From a virus: 64,000 nucleotides of DNA. The stretch's first letter is position 1; each line of letters begins with the position of its first letter. The notes beneath the pieces were generated by a model that was not told where the DNA came from, ran no database searches, and worked only from the letters and a program-made list of their open reading frames with translations. Where the stretch lies: positions 110,647-174,646 of the IMG/VR virus record IMGVR_UViG_3300046461_000454. One strand, given 5' to 3'. Below are positions 45,227-53,226 of the stretch, piece by piece. The position numbers and the translations under genes are program-made.

Positions 45227-45628
45227 ATGAATCGTCACGCGCGGCGTGCCGCGAAAAGCAAAACGCCACACGCCGAAGTCTCAAAGACGCTTGAAGGGAT
45301 TCGCGAGTTCGCCAGCATCGCGGAAGAGTTCAAGCCCTACCTTGCCCAGATCGGTGCACTGCAGGCTCAACTCGAGAGTGCCACGCAAATCCTGCGTGAA
45401 CTGGAAAACATCCCGCAAGATTTGCGCGCGCTTCAAGACGAGAACCGAGCTCTGCGGGGCGAGCTCAAATTCCATGCGGCAGTGTTCAGGCGAATGTTTG
45501 CCCGCGGGATGGATGTGCCCCTGGACACGATCGTTTCAATGGAGACCGAAATTCATAATGCCCTCAAGACCGTTCAATCCGCCCCCGAAGGCTCAACGGA
45601 AGATTCAGGCGCCCGTACGCAACCTTGA
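45227..45628 (+). CDS. Coiled-coil protein
   Basis: Protein of 133 residues from ATG 45227 with a ggag site. It begins MNRHARRAAKSK, a common start of small phage proteins, followed by a predicted coiled coil (residues about 25-80: EFKPYLAQIGALQAQLESAT and further heptads). Likely a small structural or scaffold-like protein. Function unknown. Confidence 0.6.
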   Translation: MNRHARRAAKSKTPHAEVSKTLEGIREFASIAEEFKPYLAQIGALQAQLESATQILRELENIPQDLRALQDENRALRGELKFHAAVFRRMFARGMDVPLDTIVSMETEIHNALKTVQSAPEGSTEDSGARTQP

Positions 45629-45815
45629 TTGGTACCGACTCATGCAGTTGGTGATTCGGCGCGCTGAAGAACTCCAAGATCGGCAGTTGCCCGGCCTTCG
45701 CAGGGCGCTTGCGGAGGGGAAGGCCGAACAAGCCCTACGCCGGCTCGGCATAATTCATGTAGGGGACATTGAGCGTGAGTTCCCCCTTTCCACAGGTCCG
45801 TCAAGCCGAGCCTGA
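45558..45815 (+). CDS. Small unknown protein, overlapping frame
   Basis: Protein of 85 residues from ATG 45558, overlapping the coiled-coil gene by 71 bases in another frame. The unique part after 45628 encodes a helical basic region (RLMQLVIRRAEELQDRQLPG, then RLGIIHVGDIER) ending before an intergenic gap. ATG 45642 is an alternative start that avoids most of the overlap. No family recognised. Confidence 0.4.
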   Translation: MPSRPFNPPPKAQRKIQAPVRNLDWYRLMQLVIRRAEELQDRQLPGLRRALAEGKAEQALRRLGIIHVGDIEREFPLSTGPSSRA

Positions 45816-46022
45816 TCACGTCAATAGTGAGTCGATCTTCGTAGAAGTCATTCCTCAACAACAACCCGTGCACGTTGCTGGGTTACATTGATCGTGTTAA
45901 TCTCGGCTAGGATAAGTCGAGTAAATAAGTAGGACCAAACCCCACCTTGTCACTCGTGCTTATCCAGTGCCCTACCGTTGAAGGTCTTCGTCTGGAAAAC
46001 ACGCAAATGGAGATGCGTACCA
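45816..46022 (+). promoter_or_regulatory. Intergenic gap with weak sigma70-like promoter
   Basis: Two hundred bases without a gene. TTGATC and GATAAG are separated by 17 bases around 45880-45915, matching four of six bases at each box. No GGTGTA element or hairpin with T-run is seen. An in-frame TTG at 45978 could extend the next gene, but ATG 46023 has the better site. Confidence 0.3.
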
Positions 46023-46778
46023 ATGTCAGAAAGTGTCCCGTCACCGAACATCTCTGAGGAGATCACTCGTCTTCGAACCCTGCTATCGAAACAGCTGAAT
46101 GACGCCAAGGCGCGTCTCAGTGTGGCTCAGGCAGGATTGTCCGCAGCGCAAACGGAGCTGGAGGCGGCTACCGTTGACGCGGACATGGCTGAAAAGCAGT
46201 TCGCGGATTACAACGTTCTGTTTCAAAAGCAGCCCGCGGCTGCCGCGAAGGGCAACGCCAAGCCCGGCCCCGTCGCCAAGTCCGGAGCTAATGCGACGCC
46301 TGCAAAGGCTGCAAAGGTTGTCGTTCAGAACAAGCCGAAAGGTGCGCCAGGTCGCCCGAAGCAGGCGGCTGGTGGATCCATTGCTGGAACCGTTCCTGAG
46401 CGCCTCGCGTATGTCATGGGCCGGCGGATCTGGACAGCTCCGGAGCTGGAGGCAGCCTTAGAGACAGCCGGTGTCCATCTGAAGTCCGGCAACGTGAAGA
46501 GCTACATTTCGACCACGCTGAATTCCAGCATGAAGAACGCAAAGGGGCCGGATGGCACCGAGCTCAAGGGTACCAATGGGAAGCCCATCAAGGTCCACGT
46601 GTTCAAGAACGTAGATCGCGGGCACTACCGTGTGGCGACGGCAGAGGATACCCAGATCGAGCTGGCGGAGATTCGCGTGCGTGAAGCGGCCGGCGACGAT
46701 GAAGGCGAGACTCCGGCTGACGAATTGTTCGCCAAGAGGGGCATCGATGTTCGTGGGGCTATGGCCGCGAACCACTGA
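46023..46778 (+). CDS. Putative DNA-binding protein, coiled coil plus winged-helix-like domain
   Basis: Protein of 252 residues from ATG 46023 with a ggag site ten bases upstream. Residues 10-60 are a coiled coil; 65-115 an Ala/Lys/Pro-rich linker with an AT-hook-like GRPK; 125-190 look like a HARE/winged-helix domain (PERLAYVMGRRIWTAPELEAAL and further). The C-terminus is acidic. This composition recalls nucleoid-associated proteins. It has its own terminator downstream, suggesting a single-gene unit expressed at high level. Confidence 0.6.
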   Translation: MSESVPSPNISEEITRLRTLLSKQLNDAKARLSVAQAGLSAAQTELEAATVDADMAEKQFADYNVLFQKQPAAAAKGNAKPGPVAKSGANATPAKAAKVVVQNKPKGAPGRPKQAAGGSIAGTVPERLAYVMGRRIWTAPELEAALETAGVHLKSGNVKSYISTTLNSSMKNAKGPDGTELKGTNGKPIKVHVFKNVDRGHYRVATAEDTQIELAEIRVREAAGDDEGETPADELFAKRGIDVRGAMAANH

Positions 46779-46785
46779 GAGCGAA

Positions 46786-46848
46786 GAACGAGGGGTTTGA
46801 GAGGTTTTGGAGGGGACCGGTAGTTATCGGCCCCCTCGTTCTGTTTTT
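46786..46848 (+). terminator. Rho-independent terminator
   Basis: The 10-bp outer stem gaacgagggg / cccctcgttc closes a 36-base loop containing a small inner hairpin (ccgg / tcgg) and is followed by ctgttttt. It lies eight bases after the stop of the DNA-binding protein gene. Confidence 0.75.
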
Positions 46849-46856
46849 GTGGCCGC

Positions 46857-46863
46857 GGTGTAT
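46857..46863 (+). promoter_or_regulatory. GGTGTAT element (type I)
   Basis: cGGTGTAT directly after a terminator, with eight bases to the GTG at 46872. Confidence 0.6.
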
Positions 46864-46871
46864 TGGGGACC

Positions 46872-47396
46872 GTGGATGCAGGAGACCTCATTCAGTGGCG
46901 CGGGCTACTCTGGCTGGTCCGCAAGGTAGACCGCGAGCTCGTGACCGCCGTTGTCGAGTCGGCGGATCGCCGCACCGAGGTACTGCCGTCGGACGCTGAC
47001 CAGACCGGCGCCTGTGAGGTCTGGTGCAGCCCCCCGCGAGAGTGGCCGTCGGCTGCATTGCCATTTTGTAGTCTCACGCGTCTTGGCCACGTCTGGCGAG
47101 CCAGAACGGAACTGACGCGGCTGCAAGACTGGGTGAAGCTGGACGATTTTCAGATCGGTGGCGCGCTCTACCTCAACCCCGAGCTGCGTCTGGGGTACGG
47201 GGACCGCCTCACGGTCGTGTATCTGGGCTCGCGAGATAGGCGGACCGCTCGCTCTGTGGAGATCCCACGGCACTTTAGCCCGCTGCCGACAAGGCACCCG
47301 ACCGCTGGGGCGCCGACCGCTGGGGCGCCGAGCGGTGCTGCACTTGCCGCACCAAAGAGCTCGACCTTGTTTCGATTGCTCAAGGATCCTGAATGA
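46872..47396 (+). CDS. Unknown protein with small beta-rich N-terminus
   Basis: Protein of 174 residues. GTG 46872 is preferred over TTG 46863 because of the element spacing. The N-terminus (DAGDLIQWRGLLWLVRKV) looks like a small SH3-like beta barrel. A Gly/Ala/Pro linker at about 145-155 is made by an exact 15-base duplication. No family recognised. It overlaps the next gene by four bases. Confidence 0.55.
   Translation: MDAGDLIQWRGLLWLVRKVDRELVTAVVESADRRTEVLPSDADQTGACEVWCSPPREWPSAALPFCSLTRLGHVWRARTELTRLQDWVKLDDFQIGGALYLNPELRLGYGDRLTVVYLGSRDRRTARSVEIPRHFSPLPTRHPTAGAPTAGAPSGAALAAPKSSTLFRLLKDPE
47301..47330 (+). repeat. Two exact tandem copies of a 15-base unit
   Basis: accgctggggcgccg occurs twice in direct contact, encoding TAGAP twice. 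Such a unit can change copy number by slippage without shifting the frame. Confidence 0.85.
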
Positions 47397-48019
47397 AGCG
47401 GCATCTTCCTATTCTTGCGGAGCGGGCGGTTGGGCACATCAAGGCCCTCCAGATAAAGACCGGCCATGAGCACGAGCTGCAGATGCGCCTCAATGAGCCG
47501 TTCACGTCATGCCGGAAAGGTTGCGCATCGTGTTGCAGCCACCCGTTTTTGATAACGATCGCCGAAGGGCTCATCTTGTACCGTTGGCTACACGAGAACA
47601 AAAAGTGGACACCTCGTGTGCGCCGTGAAGTAGAGGAAGCGAGAGGCCAGACGCTTGGGCTCCCATTTGAGATCTGGCTTCTAAGTAACATCCGTTGCCC
47701 GATCTTAGATGCGGAGGGGGCTTGCTCTGCTTACGAAGCGAGACCCTTGAGGTGTCGTCTCACGTTCTCAACGGGCGACCCGCGGCAATGTCGCCCAAAT
47801 GAGCTCGGAGCTCAGACGCCGATTGTCCCGTACGCAGACACCATGGTTGCGTTCACTCGCGCGAGTCTCGAGATTTTGCAGAAAGCCAACGCGAGAAGCA
47901 GTCTTATGCCTCTCGCGGAAGCAGTGCTTCTGGCTGAAGCGATCGAGACGGGCAAGCTGGACATTAGAGACACTGAATTACAGCACGTAAAGGACTTGAT
48001 GGATGGCCAGCCCCAGTAA
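47393..48019 (+). CDS. YkgJ-family Cys-cluster protein
   Basis: Protein of 208 residues. CRKGCASCC at residues 41-49, then CPILDAEGACSAYEARPLRCR further on, fit the YkgJ (Fe-S or zinc cluster) family pattern CxxxCxxCC...C...C..Y..RP..CR. Members bind a metal cluster; their role is not clear and some are linked to rRNA or flagellin modification. Overlaps both neighbours, so it is in an operon with them. Confidence 0.75.
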   Translation: MKRHLPILAERAVGHIKALQIKTGHEHELQMRLNEPFTSCRKGCASCCSHPFLITIAEGLILYRWLHENKKWTPRVRREVEEARGQTLGLPFEIWLLSNIRCPILDAEGACSAYEARPLRCRLTFSTGDPRQCRPNELGAQTPIVPYADTMVAFTRASLEILQKANARSSLMPLAEAVLLAEAIETGKLDIRDTELQHVKDLMDGQPQ

Positions 48020-48287
48020 CTGCTGCATGTGCGGAGAGATGTTCATTTTTGGCGAGGTGCTCTACCTTACCAATGAAGAGGTGGCAACGATTGGCCACGA
48101 TACCCAGCGAGAGGTTCCCTACTGTCGAGACTGTCTAAAGTCTATGCGCAACCTTCATCAAGGGGCCAACATCTTGGCCGGCGTTTTCGAGCGCAAGCTG
48201 AGAGCTGCTGGTGTAATTGGAGCGGACGCGGTAGCCGACAAATTCAAAGAGAGGCTTGTGGCAGCGGCCACACGAAAGCTCCAATGA
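48003..48287 (+). CDS. Small zinc-finger-like protein
   Basis: Protein of 94 residues. CCMCGE near the start and YCRDCL at about residue 40 give two CxxC knuckles with about 30 residues between them, typical of a small treble-clef or zinc ribbon. The rest is a helical tail. It overlaps the YkgJ-like gene by 17 bases. No family recognised. Confidence 0.6.
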   Translation: MASPSNCCMCGEMFIFGEVLYLTNEEVATIGHDTQREVPYCRDCLKSMRNLHQGANILAGVFERKLRAAGVIGADAVADKFKERLVAAATRKLQ

Positions 48288-48943
48288 CCATCACAGTCGA
48301 AGAACATCTGGCGGCATTTGTGGAGTATGGAGAAGAGCATTGGCGGGGAGAGGTGCAACGCCTCATTGTCGACGCCCTTCGCACTGGCTCTGCTAAGCAC
48401 GAGGCCTTCTGGCGGGACTTCACCAAGGACTTCGATTGGTTGGATTGGGACCTGCTCAAGCAGCAAGCCCAGCCCACAGCACCCCGGACCGAGCAGTTGG
48501 TCGCGGAGGCGTTCAAATCACAGATGCCTGGGATCAAATCACAGGCGCAGTACGACGCAGCGGTCGGAGCTCTTGAAGCCACGCGGCTCGTGATCAACTC
48601 CCTCTTGAATGTCGACCGGAGAGGCGAGCTCGATGCCCAGCGGGCGCTTGAGCTCGCTTTCGATGCGGTGCGTAAGGCGACCGAGCTGACGCGCAAGCTT
48701 GAAGAGGCACCAGAGGCTGCAACCAGCGACGCCGCGAAGCAATTCAAGGACGCTCCGGCGCAGTACCAGGAAGTCGAGATTCATAGTCAGCTTACGCTAG
48801 AGCTGCAGTTGATCCGATCGGTCGGCGCGCTCAACGATTGGTATGCCTCGACCAGGGACCGGCGCGACAAAATCGTGACCCAGAGCATGCGGAACGAATT
48901 GCTTGACGCGATTCGGGCGAAGCGCAACGCTTTGGCAGGCTGA
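48284..48943 (+). CDS. Unknown helical protein
   Basis: Protein of 219 residues with an ATGA overlap with the previous gene. It is nearly all helix by composition, with acidic and aromatic early residues (EEHWRGEVQRL, FWRDFTKDFDWLDWDLL) and a long charged helix later. It ends one base into the SLOG gene (TGATG overlap). The function is unknown, but the coupling to the SLOG and macro domain genes suggests a link with them. Confidence 0.6.
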   Translation: MTITVEEHLAAFVEYGEEHWRGEVQRLIVDALRTGSAKHEAFWRDFTKDFDWLDWDLLKQQAQPTAPRTEQLVAEAFKSQMPGIKSQAQYDAAVGALEATRLVINSLLNVDRRGELDAQRALELAFDAVRKATELTRKLEEAPEAATSDAAKQFKDAPAQYQEVEIHSQLTLELQLIRSVGALNDWYASTRDRRDKIVTQSMRNELLDAIRAKRNALAG

Positions 48944-49425
48944 TGATCGTCTCATTCACGGGCCATCGCCCCCAAAAGTTTGGCGGCTTCAAGCCATGTG
49001 CCACGCATGATCGGGTCCGAGCTCGCGTGCGTGAAAAGCTCTTGGAGCTCAAGCCCACAGAAGCTGTTTCGGGGATGGCTCTTGGTTTTGACCAATGGGC
49101 CACGGAGGTCTGTCTAGAGCTCGGGATCCCGTTCACTGCTGCGGTGCCCTTTCCGGGGCAGGAGCTCGAGTGGCCATGGCCCGCGCAACAGCTCTATTAC
49201 ACGCTTATCAAGAAGGCGGCGCGGGTTCATGTGGTCGACCAGGTGGCTCCGGAAGCGCGTTGGGAGGCCATAAAGAAACTTCACGCCCGCAACCACTGGA
49301 TGGTCGATAACTCTGACGCTCTGGTCGCCGCCTGGGATGGGAGTAGGGCCGGCGGCACCGCGGCGTGCGTCAGGTACGCTCAAAAGGTCGGGCGCGTGGT
49401 TCACCGGATCGGTGATTGGTCATGA
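48943..49425 (+). CDS. SLOG-fold protein, YpsA/DUF1273-like
   Basis: Protein of 160 residues, a single Rossmann-type SLOG domain. Motifs: FTGHRPQKFGGF at the start, SGMALGFDQWA near 43, PFPGQELEWPW near 70, RNHWMVDNSDALVAAWDGSRAGGTA near 115. SLOG domains bind nucleotides, including NAD-derived signals in immune systems such as Thoeris. Followed by a macro domain gene with an ATGA overlap, so the two probably act on related ligands. The exact ligand is not shown by sequence. Confidence 0.85.
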   Translation: MIVSFTGHRPQKFGGFKPCATHDRVRARVREKLLELKPTEAVSGMALGFDQWATEVCLELGIPFTAAVPFPGQELEWPWPAQQLYYTLIKKAARVHVVDQVAPEARWEAIKKLHARNHWMVDNSDALVAAWDGSRAGGTAACVRYAQKVGRVVHRIGDWS

Positions 49426-49895
49426 TCAACTACGCCCAGGGCGACGCAACCGTCCCGCGGCTGGCTCGATGCGAGACCGGGATGATCGTTCATGTCTGCA
49501 ACGACCGCGGCGGCTGGGGCCGCGGCTTCGTCCTAGCTATCTCCAAGCGTTGGCCTCAACCCGAGGCTCAATACCGGCGCTGGCATCGCACGAACAGCAA
49601 CGAGCAGATGGAGCCGTTCGAGCTCGGCAACATCCAGTATGTGCGGGTCGAGCCCAGCATCTACGTGGTCAATATGATTGCGCAGGCCGGCTACGGTACG
49701 ATCAGGCGCCCGCTCCGGCTCGAAGCGCTCGAACATTGTCTCGAGAAGGTCGCGCAACTAGCGCTGGAGTTGAAAGCCTCTGTTCACATGCCGCGTATCG
49801 GCACTGGGTTAGGGGGAGCATTTTGGGAAGCTGTGGAGCCGATCGTGGCTCGGCAGCTCCAGGAACTTCCAGTGACAGTCTACGACTTTGCCTGA
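49422..49895 (+). CDS. Macro domain protein (ADP-ribose binding/hydrolase)
   Basis: Protein of 157 residues from ATG 49422, overlapping the SLOG gene by four bases. The INYAQGDAT start, VHVCNDRGGWGRGFVLAISKRWPQPEAQYRRW and HMPRIGTGLGG match macro domains of the TARG1/Poa1-like kind, which bind ADP-ribose and can remove it from targets or hydrolyse phosphorylated forms. In a phage it may counter defence by ADP-ribosylation or NAD signalling. Catalytic detail is inferred from the family. Confidence 0.85.
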   Translation: MINYAQGDATVPRLARCETGMIVHVCNDRGGWGRGFVLAISKRWPQPEAQYRRWHRTNSNEQMEPFELGNIQYVRVEPSIYVVNMIAQAGYGTIRRPLRLEALEHCLEKVAQLALELKASVHMPRIGTGLGGAFWEAVEPIVARQLQELPVTVYDFA

Positions 49896-49897
49896 TC

Positions 49898-49904
49898 GGT
49901 GTAG
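49898..49904 (+). promoter_or_regulatory. GGTGTAG element (type I)
   Basis: cGGTGTAG three bases after the macro gene stop, 23 bases before the next GTG. A strong AAGGAGG site lies between, so the element is separate from ribosome binding here. Confidence 0.55.
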
Positions 49905-49927
49905 GGGCTCCGAAAGGAGGCCTCTAC

Positions 49928-50896
49928 GTGTTAGATCTAGATGCCCTGACTCAAGTCACTGATATCGTATGTCACGACAACTGTGCTGACGGCACTGTCT
50001 CGGCGATGCTGCTGCACGATGCATTACCGCTCGCGAATATACAGTTTTGCCAGTACGGAGCTGCTCAAGAGAAACTTGAGGTCAAACCGAACACGCTGTT
50101 CTGTGACTTCTCTCCGCATGAATCGCGCTATCAGGAGTTCGTGGATGCGGGGGCCATCATCCTCGACCACCATAAGAGCGCTAAGCCCATTGTTGAGGCA
50201 TTCGGAGAGCGTGGTGTGTTCGGGGATGAAGTGACTGAACCAGGGGTGTGCGGAGCGGTTCTGGCTTTCCGCCACGTCTGGCTTCCAATGACGAATCTAA
50301 AATCCACGCATGACGATGAAGTCCGGTTCGCTGCAGAGATTGCCCGGTTGAGTGGGATTCGAGACACCTGGCAGAAGCACGACCCGGACTGGCCCAAAGC
50401 ATGCGAGCTAGCGGAAGGTATCCGGTTCTTCTCACAGGAGAGCTGGTTAGTTTACGCCCCGTTCTCAGCGGCTCGCAAACCTTGGTGGGATGCTCGGCGG
50501 TCGGTGGGCCAGCGGCTGGTAGAACAGCACCATGGGACCATTCTCAAGGCTCTCGATGGCGCCTACCACTTCACGAGCCCCGGCGGAACACGGGTAGTCA
50601 TGTTCCAGGGGACGAAACTTACTAGCGATGCCTGTGAAGTAGTGAAGGATGGAGCCGATCTCGTTGTAGGGTTTGATTATTTTGCCATAGTGGATGGACA
50701 AGCCCCCCTTGGGTACTCTCTCAGATCCAACCACTCCGCGTTCGACTGCGCGGCCTTCTGTAAGAGCATGGGTGGAGGAGGTCATACCAAGGCTGCTGGG
50801 TTTTCCGTGCGTTTCGATCCAGCACTTGGGGCTAGCGATCCGTACTCACTTTTTCAAAGCAAAGTCAGCAAGTATGAAGCCGCGACAGGGGTTTAA
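49928..50896 (+). CDS. DHH-family phosphoesterase
   Basis: Protein of 322 residues starting at GTG 49928, seven bases after AAGGAGG (49914-49920). CHDNCADG (residues 15-22) is motif I, DHH at 80-82 is the signature, and GGGGHTKAAGF near 282 marks the DHHA1 domain. The family cleaves short RNA, pAp or cyclic dinucleotides (NrnA, GdpP types) or ssDNA (RecJ). The short length and DHHA1 fit NrnA-like enzymes best. It follows the SLOG and macro genes and could break down signalling nucleotides. Confidence 0.85.
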   Translation: MLDLDALTQVTDIVCHDNCADGTVSAMLLHDALPLANIQFCQYGAAQEKLEVKPNTLFCDFSPHESRYQEFVDAGAIILDHHKSAKPIVEAFGERGVFGDEVTEPGVCGAVLAFRHVWLPMTNLKSTHDDEVRFAAEIARLSGIRDTWQKHDPDWPKACELAEGIRFFSQESWLVYAPFSAARKPWWDARRSVGQRLVEQHHGTILKALDGAYHFTSPGGTRVVMFQGTKLTSDACEVVKDGADLVVGFDYFAIVDGQAPLGYSLRSNHSAFDCAAFCKSMGGGGHTKAAGFSVRFDPALGASDPYSLFQSKVSKYEAATGV

Positions 50897-51221
50897 TGTT
50901 CGTCCATATCGGCCGCAATGGGTCCGAGCTCTTGGCGGACCTTTGGGTGGCCGAATCCCTCGACGCTGGCTCGAGCGGCGTGACCAGGCGGGCAACCACA
51001 ACATCTGGGTCATCCACACCGACTCAACCAAGGAGTGCCCCGGGATGTACTTGGTCCGGCACTGGCAAGTGTCACCCCGCGGGAAAATCCGTAAGGCCAT
51101 CTTTCCACGCCTCGCCGCGACAAGCCTCTTAGAAGCTAGGGCTCTCATACCCTACGACTCTCAGTGCACAGACGGCTGCGATGGGGCCGCCATGCACAAG
51201 GTTCTCGAGATCTGGTATTAG
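50874..51221 (+). CDS. Unknown protein
   Basis: Protein of 115 residues from ATG 50874, overlapping the DHH gene by 23 bases. It has a basic N-terminus (MKPRQGFNVRPYRPQWVR), a beta-rich middle (NIWVIHTDSTKECPGMYLV) and a Cys pair near the end (CTDGCDG). No family recognised. It is the last plus-strand gene before a convergent pair. Confidence 0.5.
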   Translation: MKPRQGFNVRPYRPQWVRALGGPLGGRIPRRWLERRDQAGNHNIWVIHTDSTKECPGMYLVRHWQVSPRGKIRKAIFPRLAATSLLEARALIPYDSQCTDGCDGAAMHKVLEIWY

Positions 51222-51230
51222 GGATCGGCC

Positions 51231-51270
51231 AGCCCAGAGATCAGCGTTGCGATCGCTGTTTCTCTGGGCT
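51231..51270. terminator. Bidirectional terminator-like hairpin between convergent genes
   Basis: A 10-bp stem (agcccagaga / tctctgggct) with an inner 5-bp stem (cagcg / cgctg) lies between the ends of the plus gene at 51221 and the minus gene at 51274. No long T-run follows. Confidence 0.6.
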
Positions 51271-51273
51271 CGT

Positions 51274-52371
51274 CTACCCCATTCGCTCTATGATGGTCAG
51301 GCACAGTTCGTCGAGCTTCTTTCGGTCAGGCTGCCTAGGGAGCTTGGAAGACTTCACGAGCTCGCCGAGCTCGGCATCCTGGCGGTCGGAGTATTCCAGC
51401 AGTTGCTCGTATGTCCAGCAGCCATCGCGAATCTCGAGTAGCTCCTGGGCGTCGGGGCGACGCACGCGGACCACACCTTCGGTCAAGAGCTCCCGGCACA
51501 TCTTGGTTAGCCGAACGAGGTGCATCGCGTGTTTCGAGTCGTACCCGTACTTCTCTTCAAGGGCGGCGCGGGCAGGGTTCCGGTTCGTTTTCCAGTCCTG
51601 GTACTGCTGCCACTCTTTCAATCGGCCCGTGTACTGGCGCTCGAGGTCTAGCAGCCGGATGAAATTCTCATCGAGCCCAATCGCGCGACTCGCGGCTAGC
51701 CAAACCTTGGCGTCGAGCTCATCCCAGCTCCACTGGGTGATCTCGGTGAGCCGGCGCATGAATTCGTCCTGGACCGCCTGCCTTGTGGCGGGGTCCAGGT
51801 GCTCCATTTCATGCCAGCTCCACTGATCGACTTGCTTGGTAACAGCGGCTTGAGCTGCCGCGAGTTGATCGGCGGGGATCACGGTGCGTTCAGGGAGCCC
51901 AAACTCCTGCCGCGTTGGCGCCGCCTTTGGCGGGGACTTCAGCCATCTGTGGTGGCCTTGTATCCGGCGCAGCTGCGCCCTCGCGTAACCGCTGAAGGTG
52001 TGCTTGGCCTTCTGGCTAAGGAACGCATCGCGATTTTCGAGCAGAACCTCCATCACCGGGTGCACCACGAGATGGTCGCTCGGGTCGGTGAAAAGGATCT
52101 CGAGGGCGTTGGGATTGGCGTCGGCCGCGAGCTTGACGAACTTTCGTAGGTCGAAAATAGTGAGGTCTACCGGCTCGTTTTGTACCGCCTGCTCGAACGT
52201 CTCGCTGATCCCGAGGTAATAGTGAATCGGAGCGACGGTGATCCCCCGGAGGTCCAGGTCGCTTGTTGGCAACGAGGTGCCGTAAGCGTGCGACCCGTGC
52301 CGCGTCAGATAGATGGTCCGCTCCGGGAGCCACTTGAGTTGCCCCGTGTATTGATTCCAATCGAAATTCAC
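51274..52371 (-). CDS. YcgL-type nucleotidyltransferase
   Basis: Protein of 365 residues from GTG at 52371. GSHAYGTSLPTSDLDLRGI (G26-I44) is the polymerase-beta-type nucleotidyltransferase motif with D38 and D40 as metal ligands; a third Asp may be in VDLTIFDL. The helical C-terminal region (residues about 220-330) fits the predicted nucleotidyltransferases of the YcgL group found in phages. These may modify RNA ends or small molecules. The start is set eight bases after a GGTGTAG element. Confidence 0.8.
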   Translation of the reverse strand: MNFDWNQYTGQLKWLPERTIYLTRHGSHAYGTSLPTSDLDLRGITVAPIHYYLGISETFEQAVQNEPVDLTIFDLRKFVKLAADANPNALEILFTDPSDHLVVHPVMEVLLENRDAFLSQKAKHTFSGYARAQLRRIQGHHRWLKSPPKAAPTRQEFGLPERTVIPADQLAAAQAAVTKQVDQWSWHEMEHLDPATRQAVQDEFMRRLTEITQWSWDELDAKVWLAASRAIGLDENFIRLLDLERQYTGRLKEWQQYQDWKTNRNPARAALEEKYGYDSKHAMHLVRLTKMCRELLTEGVVRVRRPDAQELLEIRDGCWTYEQLLEYSDRQDAELGELVKSSKLPRQPDRKKLDELCLTIIERMG

Positions 52372-52379
52372 TCACGGGG

Positions 52380-52386
52380 CTACACC
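52380..52386 (-). promoter_or_regulatory. GGTGTAG element (type I), minus strand
   Basis: The minus strand reads tGGTGTAG followed by ccccgtga and the GTG start at 52371: eight bases between. Confidence 0.6.
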
Positions 52387-52396
52387 ATGGGGTCGG

Positions 52397-53050
52397 CTAC
52401 GAGCTCGCCAAGATCTTCGTGATGTTTCTGCGGGCCTGATCTTCGAGCCTGGTTCGGAAGAACTCCGACAGGAAGATCGACTTTTTTGCTAGCAAGCCAC
52501 CAAGGAAAGCTTTGCGTCCCAGCGCCACTTGCTCGGGCGTGTACTTGAGACGCAGCTCGGCGACCACATTCATGTTGTTGTACACGACCGTTTCCCAGTG
52601 ATATTGCCCAAGGCTCGCGATGTCGGCGTCGAGAAGGACGCAGCCTGCCAGTGGCGCGTCACCGGCGCCAAGTTTGCCGTGCTGCGCGGTGAGCATGATG
52701 AGCTGGCCAATCTGGGCCAACGATTCCTCGGAAACTACCCCCTTCAACTCGTTGCGCATGAGCTCGCAGCTCTGCTGTTCGTTGCTAGGGCTCCCCGCGG
52801 CTGTGTAGACCACATCATGGAAGAGCGCCGCGAGGCGGAGCTCTTGATGCGTGAATGGGTGGAGGGCCTCTTCTGTGTAGTCCTCACAAGCCCGGTTGAT
52901 CCAGCTCACTACCTCGACCGCGTGATCGAAGTCGTGATAATAGCGACCATCCCCCTCGTAGTGTTGACGTACGTTTTCTAGGGATTCTGGGCGTACGATT
53001 CCGTCCAACGTCCCCAAGGCCAAGTCGGTTTCTAATTGGGTGTAGAGCAT
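52397..53050 (-). CDS. HD-domain phosphohydrolase
   Basis: Protein of 217 residues. Metal ligands: H39 and H43 in RYYHDFDHA, HD pair H78-D79 in ALFHDVVY, and a later Asp in LLDADIASLG. This order fits the predicted metal-dependent HD hydrolases (COG4339-like). They act on nucleotides; the exact substrate is unknown. Its start lies eight bases from a GGTGTAT element. With the neighbouring nucleotidyltransferase it forms a minus-strand pair, each with its own element. Confidence 0.8.
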   Translation of the reverse strand: MLYTQLETDLALGTLDGIVRPESLENVRQHYEGDGRYYHDFDHAVEVVSWINRACEDYTEEALHPFTHQELRLAALFHDVVYTAAGSPSNEQQSCELMRNELKGVVSEESLAQIGQLIMLTAQHGKLGAGDAPLAGCVLLDADIASLGQYHWETVVYNNMNVVAELRLKYTPEQVALGRKAFLGGLLAKKSIFLSEFFRTRLEDQARRNITKILASS

Positions 53051-53058
53051 GCCGGATC

Positions 53059-53065
53059 ATACACC
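53059..53065 (-). promoter_or_regulatory. GGTGTAT element (type I), minus strand
   Basis: The minus strand reads tGGTGTAT, then gatccggc, then the ATG at 53050. A plus-strand GGTGTAG lies at 53039-53045, so the two form an inverted pair across the start codon. Confidence 0.6.
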
Positions 53066-53107
53066 AGCGCTCAGATCCTTTGAGCGGGGCTCTGCGGTGT
53101 CCGGCGT

Positions 53108-53135
53108 GATAGGCAGGGTCCATTCCCTGCCTATC
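53108..53135. repeat. Hairpin repeat, copy 1
   Basis: Perfect 11-bp stem gataggcaggg / ccctgcctatc with the loop tccatt. Its right flank ctggttccttccccctggga is shared with copy 2. It lies between divergently arranged genes. Confidence 0.85.
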
Positions 53136-53226
53136 TGGTTCCTTCCCCCTGGGAAATTCTTGGTGATGTCGAATTGTTGGTCGTGAACCTCGAAGTCGCG
53201 GTGTGTTAACCAGACAGGAGGTCACG

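Noticed and set aside
48209-48219. ggtgtaattgg, nearly the same as the element at 35269
   Set aside because: It lies inside the coding part of the 48003 gene and is in frame; no start codon follows at the right distance.
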